Below, piece after piece: positions 1 to 7,092 of a stretch of DNA of 64,000 bases (within the stretch, counting starts at the first letter, position 1; each line of letters starts with the position of its first letter). Origin of the DNA: Methylorubrum thiocyanatum (lineage in GTDB: Bacteria; Pseudomonadota; Alphaproteobacteria; Rhizobiales; Beijerinckiaceae); assembly GCA_014138645.1 (NCBI GenBank), contig JACJIB010000002.1:186001-250000 (forward strand), read 5' to 3'. The notes under the pieces are model-generated. The model worked only from the letters and a program-made list of their open reading frames with translations. It did not search any database and was not told the origin of the DNA. The translations under genes were made by a program, and so were the position numbers.

Positions 1-260
1 GTCAGGCCGCCGGTTCCCCGGTCACAATGCGCGTGTCCAACCGCTGCAAGCGTATTCCTACGGCGTTTCACTCCGGTCCTCCCCTTCTTCGTTCGGTGAT
101 TGTGGTGGCGCGTCGATCGAAGCGAAGGACCCGGCGTTCCGGCCGCACGTTTTTTTCGGACCTATCATCCGTCTTCGTTGTTATTCCGGCACACAATGAC
201 CCTCAACGCGCTTCGTGATGCATTCCGAGCCGGGTCATCTTACGCAGACGAGAGGACTTG

Positions 261-530
261 ATGCGAACTCTGATCCTGGCCGCGACCCTGGCCTTTGCCG
301 GACCCGCCTTGGCCCAGACCACGGCCCCGACGGCGCCCCGTTCGGGTGCGCCGATCACCGCCGGTCAGAACAACACCGGGGCCGACACCAACGTCACGAT
401 CCCGCGCGGCAGCACCGGAGCGGATACGGTGCAGACCGATTCGGCGGCCGGCGGCAACGCCAACCAGCCCTCGCGCGCGGTGCCGCAGGGCAGCGGCGGC
501 GGCGGAAGCGGCAGCGCCGGCGGCAACTGA
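261..530 (+). CDS. small secreted Gly/Ser/Thr-rich protein
   Basis: An 89-residue protein of unknown function. Residues 1-19 form a typical signal peptide (Lys-free hydrophobic core, ending ALA before Gln), so it is probably periplasmic or outside the cell. The mature part is low complexity: Thr/Pro/Asn-rich in the middle and a Gly/Ser run at the C-terminus, with no cysteine. I chose the ATG at 261 because GAGAGGA lies four bases upstream; an in-frame TTG three bases earlier is too close to it. I do not recognise a family. It could be an intrinsically disordered envelope protein. It stands alone, converging on the kinase gene downstream. Confidence 0.65.
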   Translation: MRTLILAATLAFAGPALAQTTAPTAPRSGAPITAGQNNTGADTNVTIPRGSTGADTVQTDSAAGGNANQPSRAVPQGSGGGGSGSAGGN

Positions 531-595
531 GCCGCGAAGACGGGCCGGGGCCGGCGCTCGCGCCGAGCCCGGCTCACCCCCGACTGACGCCCGCC

Positions 596-1741
596 TCAAC
601 CGCGCGGGGCCATCCGCAGTTCGAACTGCGCGCCCTTGCCCGGCCTCAGCGTCAGTGTCCCGTCGAGCTGGCGTGCGAGATTGCCGATCACGCGCATGCC
701 GAGGCTGGCTCGCGCCTTTAGCGGGTCGAAGCCCGGCGGCAGGCCGACGCCGTCGTCACAGACCGAGACGGTCAGCCCACCATCCGCACGCATCGCAGCT
801 TCGACGCGGATCTCGCCTTGCCCGTCCGGATAGGCGTACTTGATCGCGTTGGTGACGAGTTCATTCACGAACAGGCCGAGCGGGATCGCCAGATCGGCCG
901 GCATCGTCACGGTCGCCGCGCGGCAGCGCAGGGCGTGGGCACCCGCGCTCTCGGTCAGCTTCTCGCATAGGGCTTCGAGGAAGCCGGCGACGTCGATCTG
1001 CGTGAGGTCCGGCTGGCGCCAGAGCTGGTCGTGGACCTGCGCCACCGCCTCGACGCGGGCGCGGGCGTCGGCCAACGCGCTCTTCACGTTCTCATTCTCG
1101 GCGCCGCGGGCCTGGAGCGCGAGCAGTCCGGCTACCACGGCGAGGCTGTTCTTGACCCGATGGCTCATCTCACGGCTCAGGAGGTCCTGCCGTTCGAGCG
1201 CGACCTTGAGCTGGGCCTCCGAGCGCTGGCGCTCGATGGCGCTGCCGAGCAGGTTGGCGAAGCCCTGCATGAAGGCGATGTCGGCGGGGCCGAACACACC
1301 CTCGCGGGTGTCGTCCACCTCCAGCACGCCGTAATGGCCCTCTCGGTTGGTGATGAGCACGTTCACGGCCCGACGGATGCCGTGGCGCGCCATCAGCTCC
1401 GGCGTGCGAAAGCGGGTCTCGTCCTCCAGATGGTTGGAGATGACGGGCCGGCCGGTCTTCAGGGCGTAGCCCGCGGGCGAGGCGAGGTCGGCACCGACCA
1501 CCGCCCGGCCGACGCAGTCCGCCTCCCAGCCGACACCGGCGCAGACGAGGAGCACGTCCTGAGCCGGCTGATATTCGAGCGCCTTGCAGAACTGCGCCTG
1601 CATGCCCTCGGCGCAGAGTTCGGTCGCCCGTTGCAGCAGCGGCACCAGTTCGGTGGCGCGCAGCGCCTCGACGCCGAAATCGGACAGGATCGCCTGCTGG
1701 CGCAGCCGGAGGTCGAGCGCCTCCGGCGAGATCTCGGTCAT
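596..1741 (-). CDS. GAF-domain sensor histidine kinase (HisKA_2/HWE type)
   Basis: A soluble 381-residue sensor kinase. A GAF domain covers about residues 25-170. The dimerisation/phosphoacceptor helix follows, with His194 in SHRVKNSL, the pattern of the HisKA_2/HWE kinases common in alphaproteobacteria. The ATPase domain shows the N box (NELVTNAIKY) and a G box (DDGVGLPPG). There are no membrane segments, so it probably senses a cytoplasmic ligand or redox/light state through GAF. The ATG at 1741 gives a start just before the helix leading into GAF; a longer frame upstream has no family resemblance. No response regulator is adjacent, so its partner is unknown. Confidence 0.85.
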   Translation of the reverse strand: MTEISPEALDLRLRQQAILSDFGVEALRATELVPLLQRATELCAEGMQAQFCKALEYQPAQDVLLVCAGVGWEADCVGRAVVGADLASPAGYALKTGRPVISNHLEDETRFRTPELMARHGIRRAVNVLITNREGHYGVLEVDDTREGVFGPADIAFMQGFANLLGSAIERQRSEAQLKVALERQDLLSREMSHRVKNSLAVVAGLLALQARGAENENVKSALADARARVEAVAQVHDQLWRQPDLTQIDVAGFLEALCEKLTESAGAHALRCRAATVTMPADLAIPLGLFVNELVTNAIKYAYPDGQGEIRVEAAMRADGGLTVSVCDDGVGLPPGFDPLKARASLGMRVIGNLARQLDGTLTLRPGKGAQFELRMAPRG

Positions 1742-1838
1742 AGGGTCGTCTCGGAATTCCCGGAATGCGGGGCGGCGCGCGAACGATGCACGGTCGCAGG
1801 CGACGGTGTCGGCAATATGGGAAGGTTGGGTGCCCCAT

Positions 1839-1876
1839 GAAAAATGGAAAGGCCCGGTCGCGCCGAGCCCTTCCAT
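1839..1876 (-). terminator. rho-independent terminator (minus strand)
   Basis: An 11-bp stem (1842-1852 with 1866-1876, one mismatch) closes a 13-base loop. Read on the minus strand it is followed by a run of five T. It sits after the small periplasmic protein gene at 1941-2327 and before the kinase gene, so it should separate these two units. Confidence 0.6.
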
Positions 1877-1940
1877 TCCGGGATTTTGCCGACAGCGTTG
1901 ACGGGCAGGACGCCGTCGGCGCCCCGCCCTGGCCTCATGC

Positions 1941-2327
1941 TCAGGGCTTGGCGTCGAGGAGCTTTTCCGCGCGGGTCACAGCGGCCTCGCAGCCCTTGGC
2001 GTCGCCCTTGCCGTCGGCGGTGCGGGCCTCCTCCAGGGCGACCCGGGCCTGCTGGGCCTGATCGCCGCCCTTGCCGGCCTCGGCCGATTTCTCCGGGGGC
2101 GCCTCGCGCTTGTCGGTCTGGCCGCCGGTCCCGGTCTGGCCCTCGCCCTCGCGGTGGGCCGCGACGGTCTTGCTGCCGGTCGAGGCCGCGATCGACTCCG
2201 AGGCCTCGGACTTCGCCCGCCCGTCGAGCTTGGCGATCCGGTCGGAGCAGGGCGAGGCCAGCGCGGGCCCGGCCAGCAGGAGCCCGGTCAGCGACAGGCC
2301 GAGGGTGAGACGCGCGGTGGGAGTCAT
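1941..2327 (-). CDS. small periplasmic protein, Ala/Glu/Lys-rich, unknown function
   Basis: A 128-residue protein with a clear signal peptide (hydrophobic residues 6-24, cleavage near ALAS). The mature protein is highly charged, with a Gly/Gln/Thr linker in the middle and a predicted helical C-terminal third (QQARVALEEARTADGKGD). Two cysteines, one right after the cleavage site (SPCSDR) and one near the C-terminus (AKGCEAA), could form a disulfide. I do not recognise a named family. The start is the ATG at 2327, which gives the complete signal peptide. It is separated from the oxidoreductase operon upstream by a GC-rich hairpin. Confidence 0.65.
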   Translation of the reverse strand: MTPTARLTLGLSLTGLLLAGPALASPCSDRIAKLDGRAKSEASESIAASTGSKTVAAHREGEGQTGTGGQTDKREAPPEKSAEAGKGGDQAQQARVALEEARTADGKGDAKGCEAAVTRAEKLLDAKP

Positions 2328-2400
2328 GAAGTGGGGGTCCTCGTACAACACAGGTGCCTGTGAAAGTCGCGAGGCGCCCGAGAGTTGCGCCGATCCTTCG

Positions 2401-2422
2401 CCCTCCCCCCGGAGGGGGAGGG
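2401..2422. repeat. GC-rich hairpin
   Basis: A 9-bp perfect inverted repeat (CCCTCCCCC at 2401-2409, GGGGGAGGG at 2414-2422) with a 4-base loop. It lies 13 bases beyond the stop of the molybdenum hydroxylase large subunit. It has no T tract on the minus strand, so it may be an mRNA 3' stabiliser or dispersed repeat rather than a proper terminator. Confidence 0.4.
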
Positions 2423-2434
2423 CTTTCACTTGGC

Positions 2435-4786
2435 TCAGGAGCTGAGCTGGTCGCGCAGCGGCAGCTCGCGCACCCGGCGCCCCGTCGCGGCGAAGACCGC
2501 GTTGGCGATCGCCGGCGCGACCGGGGGGACGCCCGGCTCGCCGACGCCGCCGAGGGGGGCGTTGTAGTCGTTCGAGGGCACGAGATGGACCCGCACCACC
2601 TTCGGCGCGGCGTCGATGCGCAGAACCTCGTAGCCGTCGTAGTTCGCCTGCTCGGCCCGGCCGTTCTTGAAGGTGATCTTCGAGGTGAGCGCGAGGCCCA
2701 TCCCCATCACCACGGCACCTTCCATCTGCGAACGGACACGCTCCGGGTTCACCTGCGGCCCGCAATCGACGGCGATGTCGATGGCGTGGACCTTCACCTG
2801 GCCCTTGTCGTCTACCTCAACCTCGGCCGCGACCGCGGTGTAGGTCACGAAGCTGTAGTGTCCGGCGATGCCCAGCCCCCGGCCCTTCTCCAGCTTGCGG
2901 CCCCACTTGGCGCCGTCGGCCACCGTCTCGATGACGCGGCGCAGGCGGCCGGTATCGACGGGGTAGCGCTTCGGATCCTCGCCGTAGTTCCAGACGTCGC
3001 CGATCTCGGTCGGGTCGATCTTTCGCGCGGGGCCGATCAGCTCCAGCAGATAATCCTTCGGGTCGCGCCCCGCGGCGTGGGCGAGTTCGGCCACGAAGGA
3101 TTGGATCGCGAAGGCGTGCGGGATGTTCGAGACCGAGCGGAACCAGCCGATCCGGGTATGGGCGGAGGCTTCCGGGTTCTCGAAGCGCAGGTTCTTCAGC
3201 GCCAGCGGGTTGTTGACGAGGCCCATGCCCAGCTCGAACGGCAGCTCGTGCTTGGGGTCGGGCGCGAAGATCGAGCCGATCGTCGGCGCCACCGAGCGGT
3301 GGAGCCACGCCACCGGCATGCCCTTGTCGTCGACGCCCGCCTCGATCCGCTCGACCGAGATGGTGTGGTAGTAGCTGTGCTGGATGTCGTCCTCACGGGT
3401 CCAGACCAGCTTCACCGGCTGACCGTCCACCGCCTGCGAGCAGAGCGCCGCCTCGACCACGTAATCGGGCTTCGACTTGCGGCCGAAGCCGCCGCCGAGC
3501 AGCGTCACGTTCACCCGCACCTTGTCGGCGGGCAGGTTGAGGCGCTTCACGACGCGGTCATGGGCGGCCTGCGGACCCTGGGTGCAGGCCCAGATCTCGC
3601 AAGCGCCGTCCTTGATGCGCGCAACGGCGGCCGGGGGCTCCATCGGCGCCTGGGCGAGGTGGGGCACGAAGTACTCCGCCTCGAACTTCGCCTTGGCGGT
3701 CTTCATCGCCGCATCGACGTCGCCCGCGACCCGCACGACCTTGCCGGGTTTGCGCGCGGCGGCTTCGAGTTCCTTGCGGAAGGCGTCGGTGTCGTAGCCC
3801 GCGTTCGGGCCGTCGTCCCAGGTCACCTTGAGGGCCTCGCGGCCCTTCATCGCCGCCCAGGTGTTCTTGGCGATGACCGCGATGCCGCCGAGCGGCATGA
3901 ACTCGGACGGGATCTCGCCGCCCTCGATCTTGACGATCTTGACCACGCCCGGGACCTTCTTGGCCTCGGTGTCGTCGAACGAGACGACCTTGCCGCCGTA
4001 GACCGCGGGGCGCGCGACGACGGCGTACAGCATGCCGTCGAGCTTCACGTCGAGGGCGTAGATCGCCTGGCCGGTGGTGATGTCGCGGTTGTCGATGAGG
4101 CCGATCTTGCCCTTGCCGATGTAGCGGAAGGCCTCCGGCTTCTTGAGCTGCACGCTCTCGCGGGCCGGGATCGGCAGGGCGGCGGCCGCCTCGGCGACGT
4201 CGCCGTAGCCCAGCGTGCGGCCGGACTTGGCATGGGTCAGGACGTGACCCTCGGCCTTCACCTCGGAGGCCGGCACGCCCCATTGCTTGGCGGCGGCCTG
4301 GATCAGCATCAGCCGCGCGGCGGCACCCGCATGGCGGAAATGCTGGAAGAAGTGGCGCAGCGAACGCGAGCCGTCGGTGTCCTGGTTGCCGAAATGGGTC
4401 TCCTCACCCCAGGCCTGGACCACCTTCACCTTCGACCAGTCGGCCTCCAGCTCGTCGGCGACGGTGAAGGCGATCGAGGTGCGAACGCCCTGGCCCATCT
4501 CGGAGCGATGGTTGGTGACGGTGACGGTGCCGTCCTTGGCGATGGCGACGAACACCTTCGGGTCGTCGCGCCAGCCGTTGGGCATGCCGTCGGCGCCGAA
4601 TTTCTTGGCCTTCTGCTCTTCCGTCTGGCCTTCGTCCGCCTTGGCGCGGTCCGAGAGCGAGAGGGCGAGCACGAGGGCGCCCATGCCGCCGAGGATGCCG
4701 CGGCGGCTGACATTGTCGAGCCGGACCGGGCCGGCATCGTTCTGGGAGGCGGCGAGTTCGGCCATCAGCTTGGCTTCGTGAATCAC
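2435..4786 (-). CDS. molybdopterin-dependent oxidoreductase, large subunit (IorB/AorB-like)
   Basis: The 783-residue catalytic subunit of a xanthine-oxidase-family molybdenum hydroxylase, of the isoquinoline 1-oxidoreductase/aldehyde dehydrogenase beta type. Near the N-terminus [10 protein letters not shown] resembles a twin-arginine signal, so the folded holoenzyme may be periplasmic. The C-terminal VGEPGVPP contains the Glu that acts as catalytic base in this family. The start is the GTG at 4786, whose GTGA overlaps the stop of the 2Fe-2S subunit, with GGGA upstream; ATG 4765 is an alternative. The substrate (aldehyde or N-heterocycle) cannot be told from sequence. No cytochrome c subunit or XdhC-type maturation factor is adjacent. 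Confidence 0.9.
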   Translation of the reverse strand: MIHEAKLMAELAASQNDAGPVRLDNVSRRGILGGMGALVLALSLSDRAKADEGQTEEQKAKKFGADGMPNGWRDDPKVFVAIAKDGTVTVTNHRSEMGQGVRTSIAFTVADELEADWSKVKVVQAWGEETHFGNQDTDGSRSLRHFFQHFRHAGAAARLMLIQAAAKQWGVPASEVKAEGHVLTHAKSGRTLGYGDVAEAAAALPIPARESVQLKKPEAFRYIGKGKIGLIDNRDITTGQAIYALDVKLDGMLYAVVARPAVYGGKVVSFDDTEAKKVPGVVKIVKIEGGEIPSEFMPLGGIAVIAKNTWAAMKGREALKVTWDDGPNAGYDTDAFRKELEAAARKPGKVVRVAGDVDAAMKTAKAKFEAEYFVPHLAQAPMEPPAAVARIKDGACEIWACTQGPQAAHDRVVKRLNLPADKVRVNVTLLGGGFGRKSKPDYVVEAALCSQAVDGQPVKLVWTREDDIQHSYYHTISVERIEAGVDDKGMPVAWLHRSVAPTIGSIFAPDPKHELPFELGMGLVNNPLALKNLRFENPEASAHTRIGWFRSVSNIPHAFAIQSFVAELAHAAGRDPKDYLLELIGPARKIDPTEIGDVWNYGEDPKRYPVDTGRLRRVIETVADGAKWGRKLEKGRGLGIAGHYSFVTYTAVAAEVEVDDKGQVKVHAIDIAVDCGPQVNPERVRSQMEGAVVMGMGLALTSKITFKNGRAEQANYDGYEVLRIDAAPKVVRVHLVPSNDYNAPLGGVGEPGVPPVAPAIANAVFAATGRRVRELPLRDQLSS

Positions 4787-5271
4787 AGGCGATCTCCCTT
4801 GGTGGCGGGCGCCGTCTGGCCGGCAGCCTGATGGATCGCGGCGCGGATGCGCGGATAGGTGCCGCAGCGGCAGATGTTGCCGCTCATGTTCTCGTCGATC
4901 TGCTGATCGGTCGGCTTCGGGCTGTCCTTCAGGAGGGACGCCGCCTGCATGATCTGGCCGGTCTGGCAGTAGCCGCACTGGGCGACGTTGAGATCGCGCC
5001 ATGCGACCTGGACCGGGTGGTTGCCGTCGGGCGAAAGGCCCTCGATCGTCGTGATCTCCTGGCCTTCCGCCGCGGAGACGGGGGTGATGCAGGCCCGCGC
5101 GGCGGTGCCGCCGAGATGGACCGTGCAGGCGCCGCACTGGGCGATGCCGCAACCGAACTTGGTGCCGGTGAGACCGAGTTCGTCACGCAGGTACCAGAGC
5201 AACGGCATCTCGGGATCGCCGTCGAAGCTGCGTTCGGCTCCGTTGACCGTGAGTTTTATCATCGCTGCCAT
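4783..5271 (-). CDS. (2Fe-2S)-binding subunit of molybdenum hydroxylase (IorA-like)
   Basis: A 162-residue electron-transfer subunit with two 2Fe-2S domains. The N-terminal plant-ferredoxin-type cluster is seen in [12 protein letters not shown], with a further Cys in ARACITP. The C-terminal helical domain has the second cluster in CGYCQTGQ and NICRCGTYP. It passes electrons from the molybdenum cofactor in the large subunit, which follows with a 4-base overlap, so the two are translationally coupled. There is no FAD subunit, as is usual for the Ior/Aor two-subunit group. An in-frame ATG at 5262 is an equally possible start. Confidence 0.92.
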   Translation of the reverse strand: MAAMIKLTVNGAERSFDGDPEMPLLWYLRDELGLTGTKFGCGIAQCGACTVHLGGTAARACITPVSAAEGQEITTIEGLSPDGNHPVQVAWRDLNVAQCGYCQTGQIMQAASLLKDSPKPTDQQIDENMSGNICRCGTYPRIRAAIHQAAGQTAPATKGDRL

Positions 5272-5692
5272 CTGCCGTTTTCAGAATGGAAGGCGCACGA
5301 GCGGTGCCTGAGCCCGCCCGGCAGCCGGATCGATCTGCCGTTCCCCAATGGATACCGTACCGGGACCGGTCCGAAGCCCGGCGAGCGGGTGGATCGGTGC
5401 CGTGGCGGCCGGTTCACGGGCGATGCCGTCCGGCTCTTGGTTCGCGCCTGTCGTCGGTCGCGGGCGCGGCGGGATCGCTGCGCCACGACAATGCGGAGGC
5501 CGGGTTTCGGCCTCGACTGCATTTCTTATCTGGAATTAATCAGAACTGGGAGGCTCTGGCAATCGCACGACTCGGTCGTGTCCGATGCTTTGGTGCCCCA
5601 AACCCGGGTTCGGGCGCGTTGCAGGCGCGAGCCCGCAACCGTCTGTGCGATCCCGCACACGAACGTTGCAGCAAATGCAGTTCCCAGCCGCC
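5272..5692. other. 421-bp intergenic region
   Basis: No coding sequence was found. It must carry the promoter of the molybdenum hydroxylase operon. The one structure I see is a short inverted repeat, CACGAC-TCG-GTCGTG at 5566-5580, which could be an operator or the end of the transcript from the gene at 5693-6043. Confidence 0.4.
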
Positions 5693-6043
5693 CTACCCCC
5701 TCCGACGGACAGGGTCGGCCCGTACGCTCTCGGGCAGGGCCGCGTACCAAGCGGCATAGGGCGTGTTGGCGATCATGCGCCGGTTCTGATCGGGCGCGCC
5801 GTCCGTCCACCAGACCGGTCCGCGCTCGCCGAGTCCGTGCTTGGCGGCATCCACCGCCGCGCGGGCGCGGACGAGCGCCGCTTCGTCGCCGCACCGCTTG
5901 GCGGCGCGCACCGCGCGGCGGGCATCCATCAGCTCGCGGACGAGCCGGTCGCGCTGCACGGGTTCGAGGTCGGGCCGGTGTCGCCGCCACAGGCGCCCGT
6001 GCACGACGATGTAGCGCCCGTCCGGCGTTTCCAGCACCCGCAT
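5693..6043 (-). CDS. conserved small protein of unknown function
   Basis: A 116-residue protein beginning MRVLETPDGRYIVVHGRLWRR, a pattern I associate with a small hypothetical family in proteobacteria in which a short strand-rich N-terminus is followed by an Arg/Ala-rich helical region (RELMDARRAVRAA). The C-terminal part (ERGPVWWTDGAPDQNRR) has two tryptophans and ends in a less conserved tail. The function is unknown. The ATG at 6043 has a strong ribosome-binding site (GGAGGAG); the longer upstream frame is not used. It has no signal peptide or membrane segment. Confidence 0.7.
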   Translation of the reverse strand: MRVLETPDGRYIVVHGRLWRRHRPDLEPVQRDRLVRELMDARRAVRAAKRCGDEAALVRARAAVDAAKHGLGERGPVWWTDGAPDQNRRMIANTPYAAWYAALPESVRADPVRRRG

Positions 6044-6199
6044 CGCCGCTCCTCCGCGCTGATCCTCAGGCGTCCCCACCCGACGCCGCGCCGCCCTCGT
6101 CCCTCCGGTCCGCGATCCGCGCCCGATGCGGCGGTGGGCGTCGAGCGAGGCCAGCCGAGGCGACGACGCCGCTCCCGAGGGATGGTTCCGGGGATCGCC

Positions 6200-6451
6200 T
6201 CACGCGAAGTCGCCCACCGTGTCGGCGACGACGTCGGGCGCCGTCACCGAGGCGTAGCCCGCCTGCCAGAGGCGGTGCTCGTCCGAGCCCTCCGGGTGCG
6301 GGTTGTCCTGCGCGCCCTCGCGCCGCTCGGCGGCCCCGCGGCCGTCGCGATAGGGGCGCGCGTCGGTCTCTCCCCAGTCGATGCCCTCGCCGATGCTTTC
6401 GCCGATCCCTGCGCCGGTCCCCTGGCCAGCCGCTTCGCCCGTTCTTTCCAT
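6200..6451 (-). CDS. small Gly-rich hypothetical protein
   Basis: An 83-residue protein with an N-terminal Gly/Glu repeat-like stretch (GAAGQGTGAGIGESIGEGI) and a C-terminal half rich in charged residues, ending in VVADTVGDFA. There is no signal peptide and no cysteine. The alternating Gly-Ile-Gly pattern recalls glycine-zipper or stress-related small proteins, but I do not assign a family. The ATG at 6451 follows a GGGAGGG sequence at a plausible distance. It is transcribed away from the gene at 6794. Confidence 0.5.
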   Translation of the reverse strand: MERTGEAAGQGTGAGIGESIGEGIDWGETDARPYRDGRGAAERREGAQDNPHPEGSDEHRLWQAGYASVTAPDVVADTVGDFA

Positions 6452-6793
6452 GGTGCGCCCTCCCCTCGCCGACCGCACAAATGTAACATTGCCCGTAACG
6501 ATGGCGAGGGGCGGCGCGGAACAACCGGATCGCGTCGTCGCGCCGGTGTTTCCCTTCGGGCGGAGTTCACTTAAGCCGCGCCTAGAGTGCGGTGCGACGC
6601 GCCCGCCCGCGAGCCGCCTTCTCCTCCGGGCGAGGTGGTGCAGCGGTCGTTTCGTGGAAGACACTGGGGCGGCCCGCCGGGCTGCCCGCCCTGCCGGAGA
6701 CGGGACGGGGCTTCGAGCGTTTCACGCAGACCCCGTGCCGCCGGCCCGGCCGGCAGGATCACGCAACACCGAGTACGGCCCCGAGGACGCCCG
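6452..6793. other. divergent intergenic region (342 bp)
   Basis: Lies between two divergently transcribed small genes, so it should hold both promoters. The part near 6475-6505 is slightly AT-richer than its surroundings (ACAAATGTAACATTGCC). I see no RNA gene, strong hairpin or repeat in it. Confidence 0.35.
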
Positions 6794-7048
6794 ATGAGTC
6801 GCCTGGACGAACTGAAGAACGACCCCGCCTTCCGCCAAGCCGCCCTCGCGGTGCGCGGCGCCGCCAGCACCCTGAGCGGCCGGGCGATGACCCACGAGGA
6901 GGCCGAGCTGCTGGTGAGCTTCGCGCTCGCCACCTACGCCAATGCCGGCGGCCTCGCCGAGCCGAGCCTGAGCCGGCTCGCCCGCTTCGCCGGCAAGGTC
7001 GAGCCCGATGCGAGCTTCGAGAGCCTCGAGAGCATGATGAAGCATTGA
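6794..7048 (+). CDS. small hypothetical protein
   Basis: An 84-residue, mainly alpha-helical, acidic protein of unknown function. The sequence (HEEAELLVSFALATYANAGG in the middle) suggests two or three helices and no membrane segment, cysteine or signal peptide. The start is the ATG at 6794, preceded by GAGGAC; the frame upstream is GC-rich and unlike protein. It converges with the PEPC-like gene, from which it is separated by a short hairpin. Confidence 0.6.
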   Translation: MSRLDELKNDPAFRQAALAVRGAASTLSGRAMTHEEAELLVSFALATYANAGGLAEPSLSRLARFAGKVEPDASFESLESMMKH

Positions 7049-7055
7049 GGCCGTC

Positions 7056-7071
7056 GGGGGCGACAGCCCCC
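7056..7071. terminator. short hairpin between convergent genes
   Basis: GGGGGC and GCCCCC pair across a 4-base loop, midway between the ends of two converging genes. It is symmetric, so it could stop both transcripts, but there is no clear T tract on either side. Confidence 0.4.
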
Positions 7072-7092
7072 TTCCGCCGCTTCCGTCCGCCT

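Noticed and set aside
1..260. Short frames at the left end (for example 27-218)
   Set aside because: Arg-rich products without ribosome-binding site or family; I see no gene in the first 260 bases.
2354..4831. An 825-codon open frame on the + strand, antisense to the molybdenum hydroxylase subunit
   Set aside because: Its translation is rich in Arg, His, Val and Leu without motifs, as expected for the opposite strand of a GC-rich gene; the minus strand codes for a clear enzyme.
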